This document shows, piece by piece, positions 52,844 through 61,630 of a stretch of 64,000 bases of DNA. Both the position numbers and the translations under genes were made by a program. The notes under the pieces were generated by a model. That model was given only the letters and a program-made list of their open reading frames with translations, did no database searches and had not been told where the DNA came from. Origin of the DNA: Desertimonas sp963772825. Its GTDB lineage: Bacteria; Actinomycetota; Acidimicrobiia; Acidimicrobiales; Ilumatobacteraceae. Position 1 is the stretch's first letter, and the number at the start of each line of letters is the position of its first letter. The stretch lies in the NCBI GenBank assembly GCA_963772825.1, contig CAVYYX010000006.1:352712-416711 (forward strand), read 5' to 3'.

Positions 52844-54436
52844 TCAGAACCGTCGCCGCCACCTCCCCGCGACCAAGGCCAACGACCCGACGACGACGAT
52901 CACGCACGCCAACACGGTCTGCGTCGCGGCCGTGGATCCGGTCGCCGGCAGAACCCCTGCCTCGCCAGGAGGCGTCTCCGGGCACGGCGCGGCTGGTCGT
53001 CGACGCGTGAAGCCGGCCGGCTCGCCCAGCGTGGTCGACGTCGTCGGCAGCACGATGCCCAGGCCGGTCGTGGTGGTCGTGAACGAGGGCGGCTGGGTCG
53101 TCGTCGTGGTCGTCGCCGGGTTGGTCGTGGTGGTCGATGTGCTCGTCGTCGCCGGCGTGGTAGTCGTCGACAGCGGGTCGGTCGCCGGAGGTTCGGTCGC
53201 CTGCGTCGTCGCCGACGGGTTGGTTGCCGGCCCGCATGGTTCCGGTCCGGCGACCGTCGTCGTCGTGGTCGGCTCGACCGCGTCGACGATCTCGACCACC
53301 ACGACGTCGGAGTCCCAGACATCGACGCCTGTGCCCTGCGACAGCGCGGCCCACTGGGCGGTATTCGTCACCGTCTCCGTGATGACCGCCACCTCGGTGT
53401 GCACGAGCGACTCGCCGGGCGCGATCTCGCGGTCGAGATGGTTGATCAGCGAGCCGAGCTGATCGTCATCGAGAAAGTGGTAGTTGACGTCCTCGTCACC
53501 GCTGTCCGTCATCGTGTAGCAGTACGTCACCTGCGTGCCGGCGGGCACGGCGAGTTCGCTCTCGGTGCCACACGTGCCGTGCCCGTCGTCGACCATCACC
53601 GTCATGTCGAGCGTGATCTCCGGGCCCAGCACCGTGACGAAGACGCCGTCCCAGTCGTACACGACCGTGTTCGATTCGACGCCGGTCGCTTCCCAGACGA
53701 CGTCGTGGAGCGCCGATTTCTGCCACGCGCCCGTGGCAGTGAGGACCACACCGTCGCCCGGCTGCACGAGCTGGTCGTGACCCGGGCCGGCGATCTGGCC
53801 GATGTGGCTGTCCCGGACGTCGTGGAGGTTGAGCGCCTCGTCGCCGGTGTTGGTCATCGTGTAGCAGAACCGCAGCACGGTGTCCTTCTCGACGACCGCG
53901 GCCGTGTCGGTGCCGCAGCTGTCCGTCCCGTCGTCGACCACCACCGTCATGGCGACCGACATCGCGGCCGACTCGGCGGCGACGTCGAGGTCGGGGTCGA
54001 CCGGGAGCGCCGTGACCGTCACCGAGTCGCTGGCACTTGTCTCGGTGTCGTGTTGCACCACTGTCGCCGTCCACGTGGCTGTGCTCGTGTGCGTCCCGGC
54101 GAGCGGTTCGACGTGAGACGACACGATGCTCTCGCCGGGTTCCAGGTCGATGGCGACGTCGCCGAGGATCGGTCCGAACACGTCGTTGTCGAGGTCGTGC
54201 ATCGACAGGGTGTGGTCGCCGACGTTGCTCATCACGTAGCAGTACTCGATCGGTGTGCCGACCGGCGCGGTCAACGACGTTTCGGTGCCGGTGCACGAGC
54301 TGAGACCTTCGAACTCACCAACCGTCAGCTCCAAGGCCATCGCCGCGGCGTGAGCCACGCCCGATGGCGGACTTCCGGTCACGGCGATAGCCGAGATCGT
54401 GACCCATGCGAGCAGGGAGACCCGGCGCGCGTTCAC
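52844..54436 (-). CDS. LPxTG surface protein with three repeated beta modules
   Basis: A 530-residue cell-wall protein. The signal peptide covers VNARRVSLLAWVTISAIAVTG and ends near VAHA. Three homologous modules of about 110 residues follow (roughly 30-140, 150-265, 265-375). Each contains a Cys pair (for example DDGTDSCGTDTAAVV and RFCYTMTNTGDEALNLHDV), a DUF11-like or carbohydrate-binding-like beta design. Then comes a long TTT/PTT linker. The C-terminal sorting signal is LPATG at about 498, a hydrophobic span, and RWRRRF. The GTG start overlaps the stop of the preceding paralogue by GTGA. No sortase gene is seen in the window. Confidence 0.87.
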   Translation of the reverse strand: MNARRVSLLAWVTISAIAVTGSPPSGVAHAAAMALELTVGEFEGLSSCTGTETSLTAPVGTPIEYCYVMSNVGDHTLSMHDLDNDVFGPILGDVAIDLEPGESIVSSHVEPLAGTHTSTATWTATVVQHDTETSASDSVTVTALPVDPDLDVAAESAAMSVAMTVVVDDGTDSCGTDTAAVVEKDTVLRFCYTMTNTGDEALNLHDVRDSHIGQIAGPGHDQLVQPGDGVVLTATGAWQKSALHDVVWEATGVESNTVVYDWDGVFVTVLGPEITLDMTVMVDDGHGTCGTESELAVPAGTQVTYCYTMTDSGDEDVNYHFLDDDQLGSLINHLDREIAPGESLVHTEVAVITETVTNTAQWAALSQGTGVDVWDSDVVVVEIVDAVEPTTTTTVAGPEPCGPATNPSATTQATEPPATDPLSTTTTPATTSTSTTTTNPATTTTTTQPPSFTTTTTGLGIVLPTTSTTLGEPAGFTRRRPAAPCPETPPGEAGVLPATGSTAATQTVLACVIVVVGSLALVAGRWRRRF

Positions 54437-55626
54437 GGACGGCGCCACCGGACGGTGAAGAGCACGAGCGCGCCGGCCGCGAGGAGCACGACCGCCAGCG
54501 CCAACGGCGCCGACGTAGGCGATCCGGTGGCCGGCAGCGTCCCCTCGCCGGGCGGCGTCCCCGGGCAGGGCACCGCAGCCGGGGCCGGACGGGCGAAACC
54601 CGCCGGCTCGCCGAGCGTCGTGGAGGTCGTCAGCAGCACGATGACCGGGCTCGTCGTCGTCGTGGGCGGCAGGGTCGTCGTGGTCGTCGTGGTGGGGGGC
54701 AGGGTGGTCGTGGTCGTCGTCGGGATCGTGGTCGTCGTCGTGGGCGGCTGCGTCGTCGGTGGGTCGGTCGGCGGGGGCAGCGTCGTCGCGACACACGGGG
54801 CCGTGGTCGTCGGGCTCTCGACGACCTCGATCTCGACGCCGTCGGTGCCCTGGACGATGGAGTCGGAGACGTCCTCGATCCCGGCCCAGTGGCCGGTCCA
54901 GGTTCCCGATTCGTCGACGACCGCCACGTTCGTGACGACGCGGCTCTCGCCGGGCTCGAGCTCGGGAAGCGGGACACCGCCGGAGTCGGCGGCACCCGCC
55001 ACGAGCCCCACGTGCTCGTCGAACAAGAACGTGACCGCGACCGCCACCGCCCGCGTGTTCGTCATCGTGTAGCAGAAGCGGACCGGGGTTCCCGCCGCGA
55101 CGGCGAGATCGGTCTCGGTCCCGCAAGTGTCGGTGCCGTCGTCGGCCATCGCGGTCATGTCGAGCTGAACCGCGAACGCTCCCTGCAGCTGGATGTACAC
55201 GTACGCTGACGCCTGCACCACGACCTCCACGCCTGAGTCCACACCGGTTGCGGCCCAATCGACCTGTTCGAGGTGCGGTTCGGTTTCCAGCGCGGTGGTC
55301 GTGACCGACCACGACGACCCGGGCTCGACGACGGTCGCGTCGGCGGGGCCGACGAGCTGGCCGATGCTGTCGCCCTGGACGTCGTGTAGCGAGAGCGCCT
55401 CCGATCCCGTGTTGGTGAGCGTGACGCAGTAGCGCACGGTTGCCGAGCCGGTGAGCGAGACGGCGTGGGTGCTCGTCGAGCACGTGTCGGTCCCGTCGTC
55501 GATCATCACGGTCGTCGCGACGGTGAACGCGGTGACCGCACCCCCGGCGTGCACGGACTGCGATGTCGCGATCGGCAGGGACAACATCGACGCTGTGCCG
55601 ACCATCAGGGCTGTCATTCTGTTCAC
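54433..55626 (-). CDS. LPxTG surface protein with two repeated beta modules
   Basis: A 397-residue paralogue of the next gene. The N-terminus MTALMVGTASMLSLPIATSQSVHA is the signal peptide. Two modules with DDGTDTC...RYC/RFC pairs are followed by a TTT-rich linker (about residues 280-345). The stretch GEPAGFARPAPAAVPCPGTPPGEG is shared with its partner. The anchor is LPATG at about 367, then a hydrophobic helix and RWRRP. AGAGGAA before the GTG at 55626 supports the start; an ATG three codons downstream is possible. It is translationally coupled to the following gene. Confidence 0.87.
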   Translation of the reverse strand: MNRMTALMVGTASMLSLPIATSQSVHAGGAVTAFTVATTVMIDDGTDTCSTSTHAVSLTGSATVRYCVTLTNTGSEALSLHDVQGDSIGQLVGPADATVVEPGSSWSVTTTALETEPHLEQVDWAATGVDSGVEVVVQASAYVYIQLQGAFAVQLDMTAMADDGTDTCGTETDLAVAAGTPVRFCYTMTNTRAVAVAVTFLFDEHVGLVAGAADSGGVPLPELEPGESRVVTNVAVVDESGTWTGHWAGIEDVSDSIVQGTDGVEIEVVESPTTTAPCVATTLPPPTDPPTTQPPTTTTTIPTTTTTTLPPTTTTTTTLPPTTTTSPVIVLLTTSTTLGEPAGFARPAPAAVPCPGTPPGEGTLPATGSPTSAPLALAVVLLAAGALVLFTVRWRRP

Positions 55627-57030
55627 GGTTCCTCTTCCATGCGGATCGGTGCCCCAGTTGTTGACCTCGTCGGCGTCGTGGCGAGATCGCAAGGAGCGCG
55701 CCGCCCTCAGCAGCCGACGCCTGCTCGGCCGGGAGCGCGTGGCCCTGCCGATCGGTGGGTGCCACGTTCGTCACGAGCGCGAAGACCGGCAGCCTCGACG
55801 CGGGAACGGCGAACGACGCTCCGCGGGTGCGACCACGGCGGGCACGAACGCCGCCGTCTCGACAACGGCACGCGAGCCCCCCGGTTCGCCCGGTCTCGTC
55901 GCTGTCGTCGAGGCGATCAGTGTGGTCGTCGTCACGGTTCCTCCAGTGCCGGGACTGCGCGCCCGTACGGGCCACCGTGACAGGAGCCGGCTGCCGCCGG
56001 AACCGGGCTATCCCGGCGCGCGGGGTAGGGATATCCGCCCCCGCTGCCCCTCGGCCGCCCGTGCCGTTAGGCGACCTACTCGATACGCAGGCTTTTCGGG
56101 ATGGACTAGGGACGCGGCCGCGACAGCGAGGTCTCCATCGGTCACCCCAGCCGACGGTCGCGTCGTGGCAATCGGGACGCCACCCGGCGACCGACGACGA
56201 TCCGCCGGCTGTGCGGACCTTGTCGTTCGAGATGGGAACCGAGACCTCGGGCCTTCGAAGTTCGTCACCGCCCGCCGAACCTGCGGATGGGCGGCCTCGC
56301 TCAGCGCTCCGTCGACGGGTGGTTCGCCTCATGGCTTCCTCGGGACGGTGGCGCGGGTCGCCCATCCTTGCTGGGATCAGGCGATCAGAAGTTCTTCCGA
56401 CGAGTACCTTCACGTCGAAGCGTGGTGGCACGATGTCGGGTCGGTCCGCACCAAGGACCCCGGCACCATCGAGTACCACCTGTTCTGAACGCGGACGGCA
56501 CCGAATGCTTCGTCCACGAGCGCTGCCGAGCCTGGGTCGGCTGCGTCATCGCCTACCATGCCGGGCAACAGGCGAGAGGTGATTGGCCACTGTCGGTGAT
56601 CTCCTGACAGCAGCCACGCTGCCAGATCTGCCTGCGTATCGGAGCCGATCCCCAATCTGCACCTTCGCCGAGAGAACGGCGTGACCGTGGATCGTCATCG
56701 CGTCGTTGCAGAACACTTCCATCGTCAAGCTGCATGTCCGGATGCACCGGCCCACCGTGCCAGCCCGAGGGCATGACACCGGTGGAGACTCGTGTGGACG
56801 TGAGACGCGGTGGCTTCAACCGATGCGACCTGCTTCAGGTACTGCACGAGGCCAGTGGTCGTGTCCGAACGCGTTCTGGATCCCGTAGCGCCATTCATGC
56901 GCGAGTCGCCGACGCATGCCGAGTGATCTGCGGATTCGGGCATCGATGACGATCGCAACCGACTCGTCGACCCGCGCCATGGTGGCTGTCGACCGGGCAA
57001 CCAGGAGTCCGCGCCGGGCAACCAGCACCG
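55627..57030. other. gene-poor region with decayed fragments
   Basis: No intact gene is convincing in about 1.4 kb. Open frames on both strands are arginine-rich or non-conserved. Recognisable pieces are an antibiotic-biosynthesis-monooxygenase-like relic near 56401-56560 and, less surely, on the minus strand TTTTLIASTTATRPGEPGG (about 55880-55940) plus ALPAEQ...GALLAISPRRRRG (about 55680-55760) in a different frame. The latter two recall the linker and anchor of the LPxTG proteins next door. Confidence 0.6.
56401..56560 (+). pseudogene. antibiotic biosynthesis monooxygenase-like relic
   Basis: KDPGTIEYHLF (to 56488) and, one base out of frame, NADGTECFVHERC (from about 56488) line up with the conserved centre of dimeric ABM-fold proteins, where the two run on as GT-YE-F-DGTE-HERY. 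The rest of the roughly 95-residue domain is not recognisable. Confidence 0.45.
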
Positions 57031-57309
57031 TCAATCAGGCCAGCTGGTGGTGACCTTCTGGGCCGCGATCCGCACCGTCACCCACTGCGGGTTCGGCCCG
57101 GCGAAACCGGCATACGGCCCGCCCATGTACTTGTGCGACAGGTCATCGATCAGCAGGCCGTTGGGGTCGTGCTCGATCGACGCCGTGCCCTGCACCGTGG
57201 CACCGTGGGACTTGACGGTCCGAGCGTCGCTCAACAATCCGTCGACGTAGCGGTTGCCCCGTCGACACGCGATCGGGTCAGTCATCGGACCTATGCCGAC
57301 AGTTGACAT
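57031..57309 (-). pseudogene. C-terminal fragment of a PPOX-class F420/flavin protein
   Basis: A 92-codon frame. Its second half (ATVQGTASIEHDPNGLLI, DDLSHKYMGGPYAGF, WVTVRIAAQKVTTSW) is the end of a PPOX-class enzyme of the F420-dependent type. The first half (MSTVGIGPMTDPIACRRGNRYVDGLLSDA) does not match the barrel start, so the N-terminal half has been lost. The ATG lies inside the PadR promoter, so it is unlikely to have its own signal. Confidence 0.55.
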
Positions 57310-57332
57310 AGTACGTCGACATGTGACATAGT
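57303..57332 (+). promoter_or_regulatory. padR promoter with repeated TGACATAGT
   Basis: -35 TTGACA (57303-57308), 18-bp spacer, -10 CATAGT (57327-57332). The ATG follows six bases after the -10 box, predicting a leaderless mRNA. TGACATAGT occurs twice (57305 and 57324-57332), once across each promoter element, and ACAT recurs between. PadR regulators bind ATGT/ACAT-containing sites, so autoregulation here is likely. Confidence 0.65.
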
Positions 57333-57338
57333 GCTGGC

Positions 57339-57704
57339 ATGAGTCGCCGGCAACAGGTCGAGGAGTTCTTGCCGCTACCGGCGTCGGTGATGCACATCGC
57401 GGTGGCGCTCGCTGAAGGCGAGAAGCACGGGTATGCGATCTTGCGCGACGTGGCGGAGCTGAGCGGCGGAGCGGTGCGGATGGGATCGGGCACCCTCTAC
57501 GGATCAATCAAGCGAATGCTCGACCAGGGCTTGATCGAGGAGACCGAGGAGCGCCCCGATCCAGCCTTGGACGATCAGCGTCGCCGCTACTACCGACTGA
57601 CCGAACTCGGTCAGCGGGTTGGTGCCGCCGAGCAACGGCGACTGACGGCGCTCGTCGACGCGGCCAGGCTGCGCCAGCTTGGCCTGCGGCCGGGCGGTGC
57701 CTGA
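57339..57704 (+). CDS. PadR-family transcriptional regulator
   Basis: A 121-residue winged-helix repressor. LPASVMHIAVALAEGEKHGYAILRDV is the PadR signature (helix 1-2), GSGTLYGSIKRMLDQGLIEE is the recognition helix and turn, and RRRYYRLTELGQRV the wing. It probably represses itself and the gene overlapping its stop codon. Small ligands or envelope stress are typical inducers. Confidence 0.94.
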   Translation: MSRRQQVEEFLPLPASVMHIAVALAEGEKHGYAILRDVAELSGGAVRMGSGTLYGSIKRMLDQGLIEETEERPDPALDDQRRRYYRLTELGQRVGAAEQRRLTALVDAARLRQLGLRPGGA

Positions 57705-58258
57705 TGCGCGCCGCCACAATACGGCTGTACCGGTTAGTGCTGTTGCTGTATCCCGCCGAGTTCAGGCGCCGCTTTGGCGACGAGATGATCCAACTGTTGA
57801 TCGATCGGCAACTCCACGAGCAGCGAACAACGTCATTGGCACTGCTTCACGAGACAGTCGACGCGGTGCGAACCGCGCCTCGCATGAGATGGGAGTCTCC
57901 GATGAACCGAACCGTCATCATCGTCGTCGCCGCGACGCTGGCCATCGCCGCCGCGATCGTCGCCAAAGTGATGCTGCTCCCACTCGCGTTGCTGGCACTC
58001 GCGGCCTGGTTCATGTGGGGCCGACGGGCACGTCCGATCGCGTCGGCAGCCTCATCGCGTCACTGGATGCGCTGGATGCTCGCAGGCGCCGCCGCGATCG
58101 TCGTCGCAGTGGCGATTCCAGCAATCGATGGCGGTGAGCTCAACGAGTTCTGGTGGACAATCGCCGCAGTGGCTCTGCTCGCTGGGATCGCAATGGCGGT
58201 CACCGCCGTGGTCCTCGCCGCCAGCGGCCGGGCCCACCGACTCGCGTCACCAAACTGA
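57704..58258 (+). CDS. membrane protein downstream of padR
   Basis: A 184-residue protein. The N-terminal segment (RLYRLVLLLYPAEFRRRFGDEMIQLLID) is the conserved lead-in of proteins commonly encoded after PadR regulators. Four hydrophobic segments follow (IIVVAATLAIAAAIVAKVMLLPLALLALAAWF, LAGAAAIVVAVAIPAI, WTIAAVALLAGIAMAVTAVVLAA). The ATG overlaps the padR stop (TGATG). Its function is unknown. Confidence 0.85.
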   Translation: MRAATIRLYRLVLLLYPAEFRRRFGDEMIQLLIDRQLHEQRTTSLALLHETVDAVRTAPRMRWESPMNRTVIIVVAATLAIAAAIVAKVMLLPLALLALAAWFMWGRRARPIASAASSRHWMRWMLAGAAAIVVAVAIPAIDGGELNEFWWTIAAVALLAGIAMAVTAVVLAASGRAHRLASPN

Positions 58259-58382
58259 ACACACCGCGAAGGCGGCGATGTGCGTGCCACCTGGTCACGG
58301 CGATCGGCGCGTTCGACACCATGTCAGCTGGGTCGTTAGTGGGGGGCCAGCGAGCTCCGACTGCTGCCGCCTCACGTTGATC

Positions 58383-60449
58383 TCAGATGTGCCACTTTGC
58401 AGCAGCGCGAGGATCGGGCATGTAGGAGCAATACGTGCCTGTGCGGAGAGTACGGCTGAGATGCTCGCCGAGCTGGGGATGGTGCTCGGTGATGCGGGCG
58501 ATTGCCTGGCGGACGGCGCGGGTCACACCGGCTCGGGCGCGCTCGGACGCCGAGGCGGCTCGTCGGTCTCGACCGCTCAAGCCAACGGCGCGGGAGAGTT
58601 CTCGAAGCAGGAAGTCGCGTTCAGTGTCGGCCTGTGCGGCGCGTTCGCTGTCTCCGGTGGCCTGCGCCTGCTCGATGTCGTCGTCGATCTCGGCGAGGCG
58701 TCGCCGATAGGCGTCTTTGGCTTGCGGGTCGAGCATCTCCCCCGCGTCGCCGAGTGCCGGCCGCGGCAGGCCGCCGGCCCGGTTGTCGACTTCGCGACGG
58801 TGCCAGTCTCGGCGGCGACGAGATCCAGCACGTGGTACTCCCGTTCCGGGTCGGCGAGAAGCCGGGCCAGGTAGTGCATGCCCTTGACGTCGCGCACACG
58901 GACGGTGGACTCGTCGAAGATCACCGTCCAGTAGTCACCCTCGCGACGAAACACGTTGACGCGCCGCAACCGCTTGCTGATCGAGTGCGTCGCGGTCCGC
59001 GCGGTCCGCTTCTCGGGATACCGACGGCGCGGCTTCGATCGCTTCGAGGATCGTGCGGGCCGCTTGGCGCTCCAAGTCGGCCCGGTGCTCGCTACCGCTG
59101 GCATTGTGGGCGTCGGCGAGGCCGAGGCGGGCGTGCGCCGCCTCGTAGGGGGCGCCGACTTCGTTCCACAGTCGCACCGCGTCGGACAGGGACCGTTCCG
59201 CGCCGGCCGCATCGCCGTCGGCGAGGCGCACCCGTCCGCGGGCGTGGGCGGCGCCGGCGACCAACGCTTTGCTCTCGAATCGAGTGGCGACGAGCTCCAG
59301 CTCGTCGGCGGCCAGTCGAGCCCGGTCGAGGTCGCCGGCCGCGATGGCGATCGCGACCTGCGCCTCCAGCAGCGGCGCCCGCTGCAGGTCACTGTTCGGT
59401 GGTCGCTCCTTGGACGGCACCCGCAACGGGCGCTCGAGGGCGTCTCGTATCGAAACCGCGGCAGCGGCCACGTCGCCTTGGGCCAGACGCACCAGCGCCA
59501 GAGCCGGTTGGGGATCCCACCCGGCCCGATGAGCCGCCAACAGGGCTTCCTCGGCCCCGGCGATGTCTCCTTGGTGCAGTCGAATCCGACCCAGCTCGTT
59601 CAGTGGCCACCCGAGCTCCCGCCGCAAGTATGGGCGCAGCTCCTCGCATGCCATCAACGCTTGACGCTGCGCCTCGTCGCACGAGCCGCGCAGCCTGAGG
59701 ATCTCGGCGCGGTGCACCCGGCAACGCCCGTGCAGGCTGCCGATGGCATTCGTCTCACACCACCGCTCCATCGCCTCGGTCCATTGTTCGGCCTCGTCAT
59801 ACAGGGCCAGGCCCTGCAGTGCACACACCAGCTCGCAGTAGACCACCCCCGTCGAAAGGGCATCGAGCTCCCCCGAGACCGTCGCCACCCCGGCATCGTC
59901 GAGCAGCACGAGACCTTGCTGGACATCGCCGTCCAAAATGACAAGCCGTGCCTCGGCGATCCGTCCGATGGCGCACGCCGCCGGGTCACAGTTCGAACCC
60001 ACCTCGATCGCACGCCGGGCCCACTGGTGAGCGCCGGGCACGTCGCCAGTCAGCATCCGTTCGTAGGCGCGCACGACCGCGAACCAGGCGTGCGCCGGCG
60101 TCTCCCCAGCACCTTCGAGAAGCCGCTCCGCTCGTGCCAGCCAGCCGCGCACTGGCGCCATCAGGGCAGTGTCGAACACCAGGTGCATCGCCACGCGAAC
60201 GGCCGCACCCGCGGCCGCGACTTGGTCACCGGTCTGGATGCACGCCGCATGGGCGCGCTCCCACGCCTCGATCGCCACATCGAGGTCGCCTGCCGCGTAG
60301 GCGACCTCGCCCAACACCGGTAGATCGGCGGGGGCGAGGACGCCGTCGGCGTCCGCCGCCACCAGGAGATCGAACGCGTTCTGCCAGTCACCCCTGGTCG
60401 CCGCGTCGCGGGCACGCTCGACGAGGCCGCCGTCAGCGTCATCGCTCAT
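58383..60449 (-). pseudogene. TPR-repeat protein with conserved C-terminal module, frameshifted
   Basis: About 680 residues when joined. The N-terminal 500 residues are helical TPR-like repeats (DRLVERARDAATRGDWQNAFDLLVAADADGV onward; for example GDVAAAAVSIRDALERP). The C-terminal module in other frames reads FRREGDYWTVIFDESTVRVRDVKGMHYLARLLADP, then AYRRRLAEIDDDIEQAQ and LSRAVGLSGRDRRAASASERARAGVTRAVRQAI, ending in GTYCSYMPDP. This module is recurrent at the ends of large actinobacterial signalling ATPases. The frame changes near 59000 and near 58770. The function is unknown. It diverges from an alpha/beta hydrolase gene. Confidence 0.78.
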
Positions 60450-60504
60450 CGCACGCCTCCCGAATCCCTAGCCGATCGGAGTCCGGTGTCAGCCGGCGCC
60501 GAAC

Positions 60505-60530
60505 GTAACCATGAGAGTTACCGCCGTAAC
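60505..60530. promoter_or_regulatory. GTAAC/GTTAC repeat cluster between divergent genes
   Basis: GTAAC (60505), GTTAC (60517) and GTAAC (60526) form an inverted pair plus a direct copy within 26 bp. The position between divergent starts suits an operator for both genes; the regulator is not known. Confidence 0.35.
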
Positions 60531-60592
60531 AGTCTTGCTCACGCATCTCGGTTGGGGACCACGAGTCCCCGGAGAGATCCCGAGGAGGACTG

Positions 60593-61462
60593 ATGAACAG
60601 CGCAACCGCCGCTTCGACGGACGACCCGATGTCCGCAAGCACGACGCACGTCCCGCAATCAGGAACCGTCTGCGCGAACGGGCAGGAGTTGTTCTACGAG
60701 ATTCACGGCGACGGCCCCCCACTCGTCCTCGTGATGGGGATCGGATACGACTCGTCGCTGTGGACGCTGCAACAAGTCCCAGCGCTCTCCACCCGGTTCC
60801 AGGTCATCCTCCTCGACAACCGCGATGCCGGTCGCAGCTCCCGAGCCGATCACCCGTACACCATCGCCGACATGGCTGACGACCTCGCCGGTCTGCTCGA
60901 CGCCCTCGAAATTCAAAGCACACACCTGCTCGGCTTGTCGATGGGAAGCATGATCGGGATGGAATTCGCCCTGCGACATGCGGATCGTCTGGATCGGCTG
61001 GTGCTCGCAGGTCCAGGTGCGGCGCCCGCTCGGAGTGCCGTCGACCCGATCTCCATCTGGAACTGGGTCAAGGCCAACGACTCCAGCGGCGAGGTGTTCG
61101 GCGCTCAGCAGTTCACCTGGCTATTCTCCTCGGCCTTCCTACGCAACCAGCAGGCAGTGCAGGAGACGATCGCACTATTGGCGAGCAATCCGAACCCGAT
61201 CCAGCCGGACGCGTACGATCGCCAGGCTCAGGCCTACCTGCAGTTCGACGCCCTCGATCGGCTCGGCGGCATCAACGCTTCCACCCTGGTAATCGTCGGT
61301 GAGCAGGACCTGCTGACACCGCCGTGGGTCGCCCGTGAGGTAGCCGCCGGAATCCCCGGAGCCCGGTTCGAACTCGTCACAGGCGACGGTTCATCACACT
61401 TGCTGCCACTAGAGCGCCCAGACGACTTCAATCAGCTGGTGATGGACTTCCTGGCCGAGTGA
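60593..61462 (+). CDS. alpha/beta hydrolase
   Basis: A 289-residue hydrolase of the epoxide-hydrolase/haloperoxidase-like group. NGQELFYEIHGDGPPLVLVMGIGYDSSLW starts the fold, the nucleophile Ser is in LLGLSMGSMIGME, the acid in VGEQDLLTPP and the His in GSSHLLPLE. DNRDAGRSSRA is the usual cap entry. GAGGAGG seven bases before the ATG confirms the start. The first 20 residues are Ser/Thr-rich and not conserved. The substrate is unknown. It diverges from the TPR gene. Confidence 0.9.
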   Translation: MNSATAASTDDPMSASTTHVPQSGTVCANGQELFYEIHGDGPPLVLVMGIGYDSSLWTLQQVPALSTRFQVILLDNRDAGRSSRADHPYTIADMADDLAGLLDALEIQSTHLLGLSMGSMIGMEFALRHADRLDRLVLAGPGAAPARSAVDPISIWNWVKANDSSGEVFGAQQFTWLFSSAFLRNQQAVQETIALLASNPNPIQPDAYDRQAQAYLQFDALDRLGGINASTLVIVGEQDLLTPPWVAREVAAGIPGARFELVTGDGSSHLLPLERPDDFNQLVMDFLAE

Positions 61463-61630
61463 CACCTGCCGCCCGTCGGCAGCCGACCCGCAGCTGAAGC
61501 CAACCAGCACCAACCGAGCACTGCACCCAAGGGGAACTCGGCCACCGAGACGAGTAACGCGTCGTCTCGCGGCCACGGACGTCGCCTGTGAGCCTTCGCG
61601 CCCGAACTTTCGTTATACGGGTGATCGCTG

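Noticed and set aside
53050..54760. Short tandem TCGTCG/ACG-rich repeats looked like a repeat array
   Set aside because: They encode threonine-rich linkers of the LPxTG proteins; there are no unique spacers, so this is not a CRISPR array.
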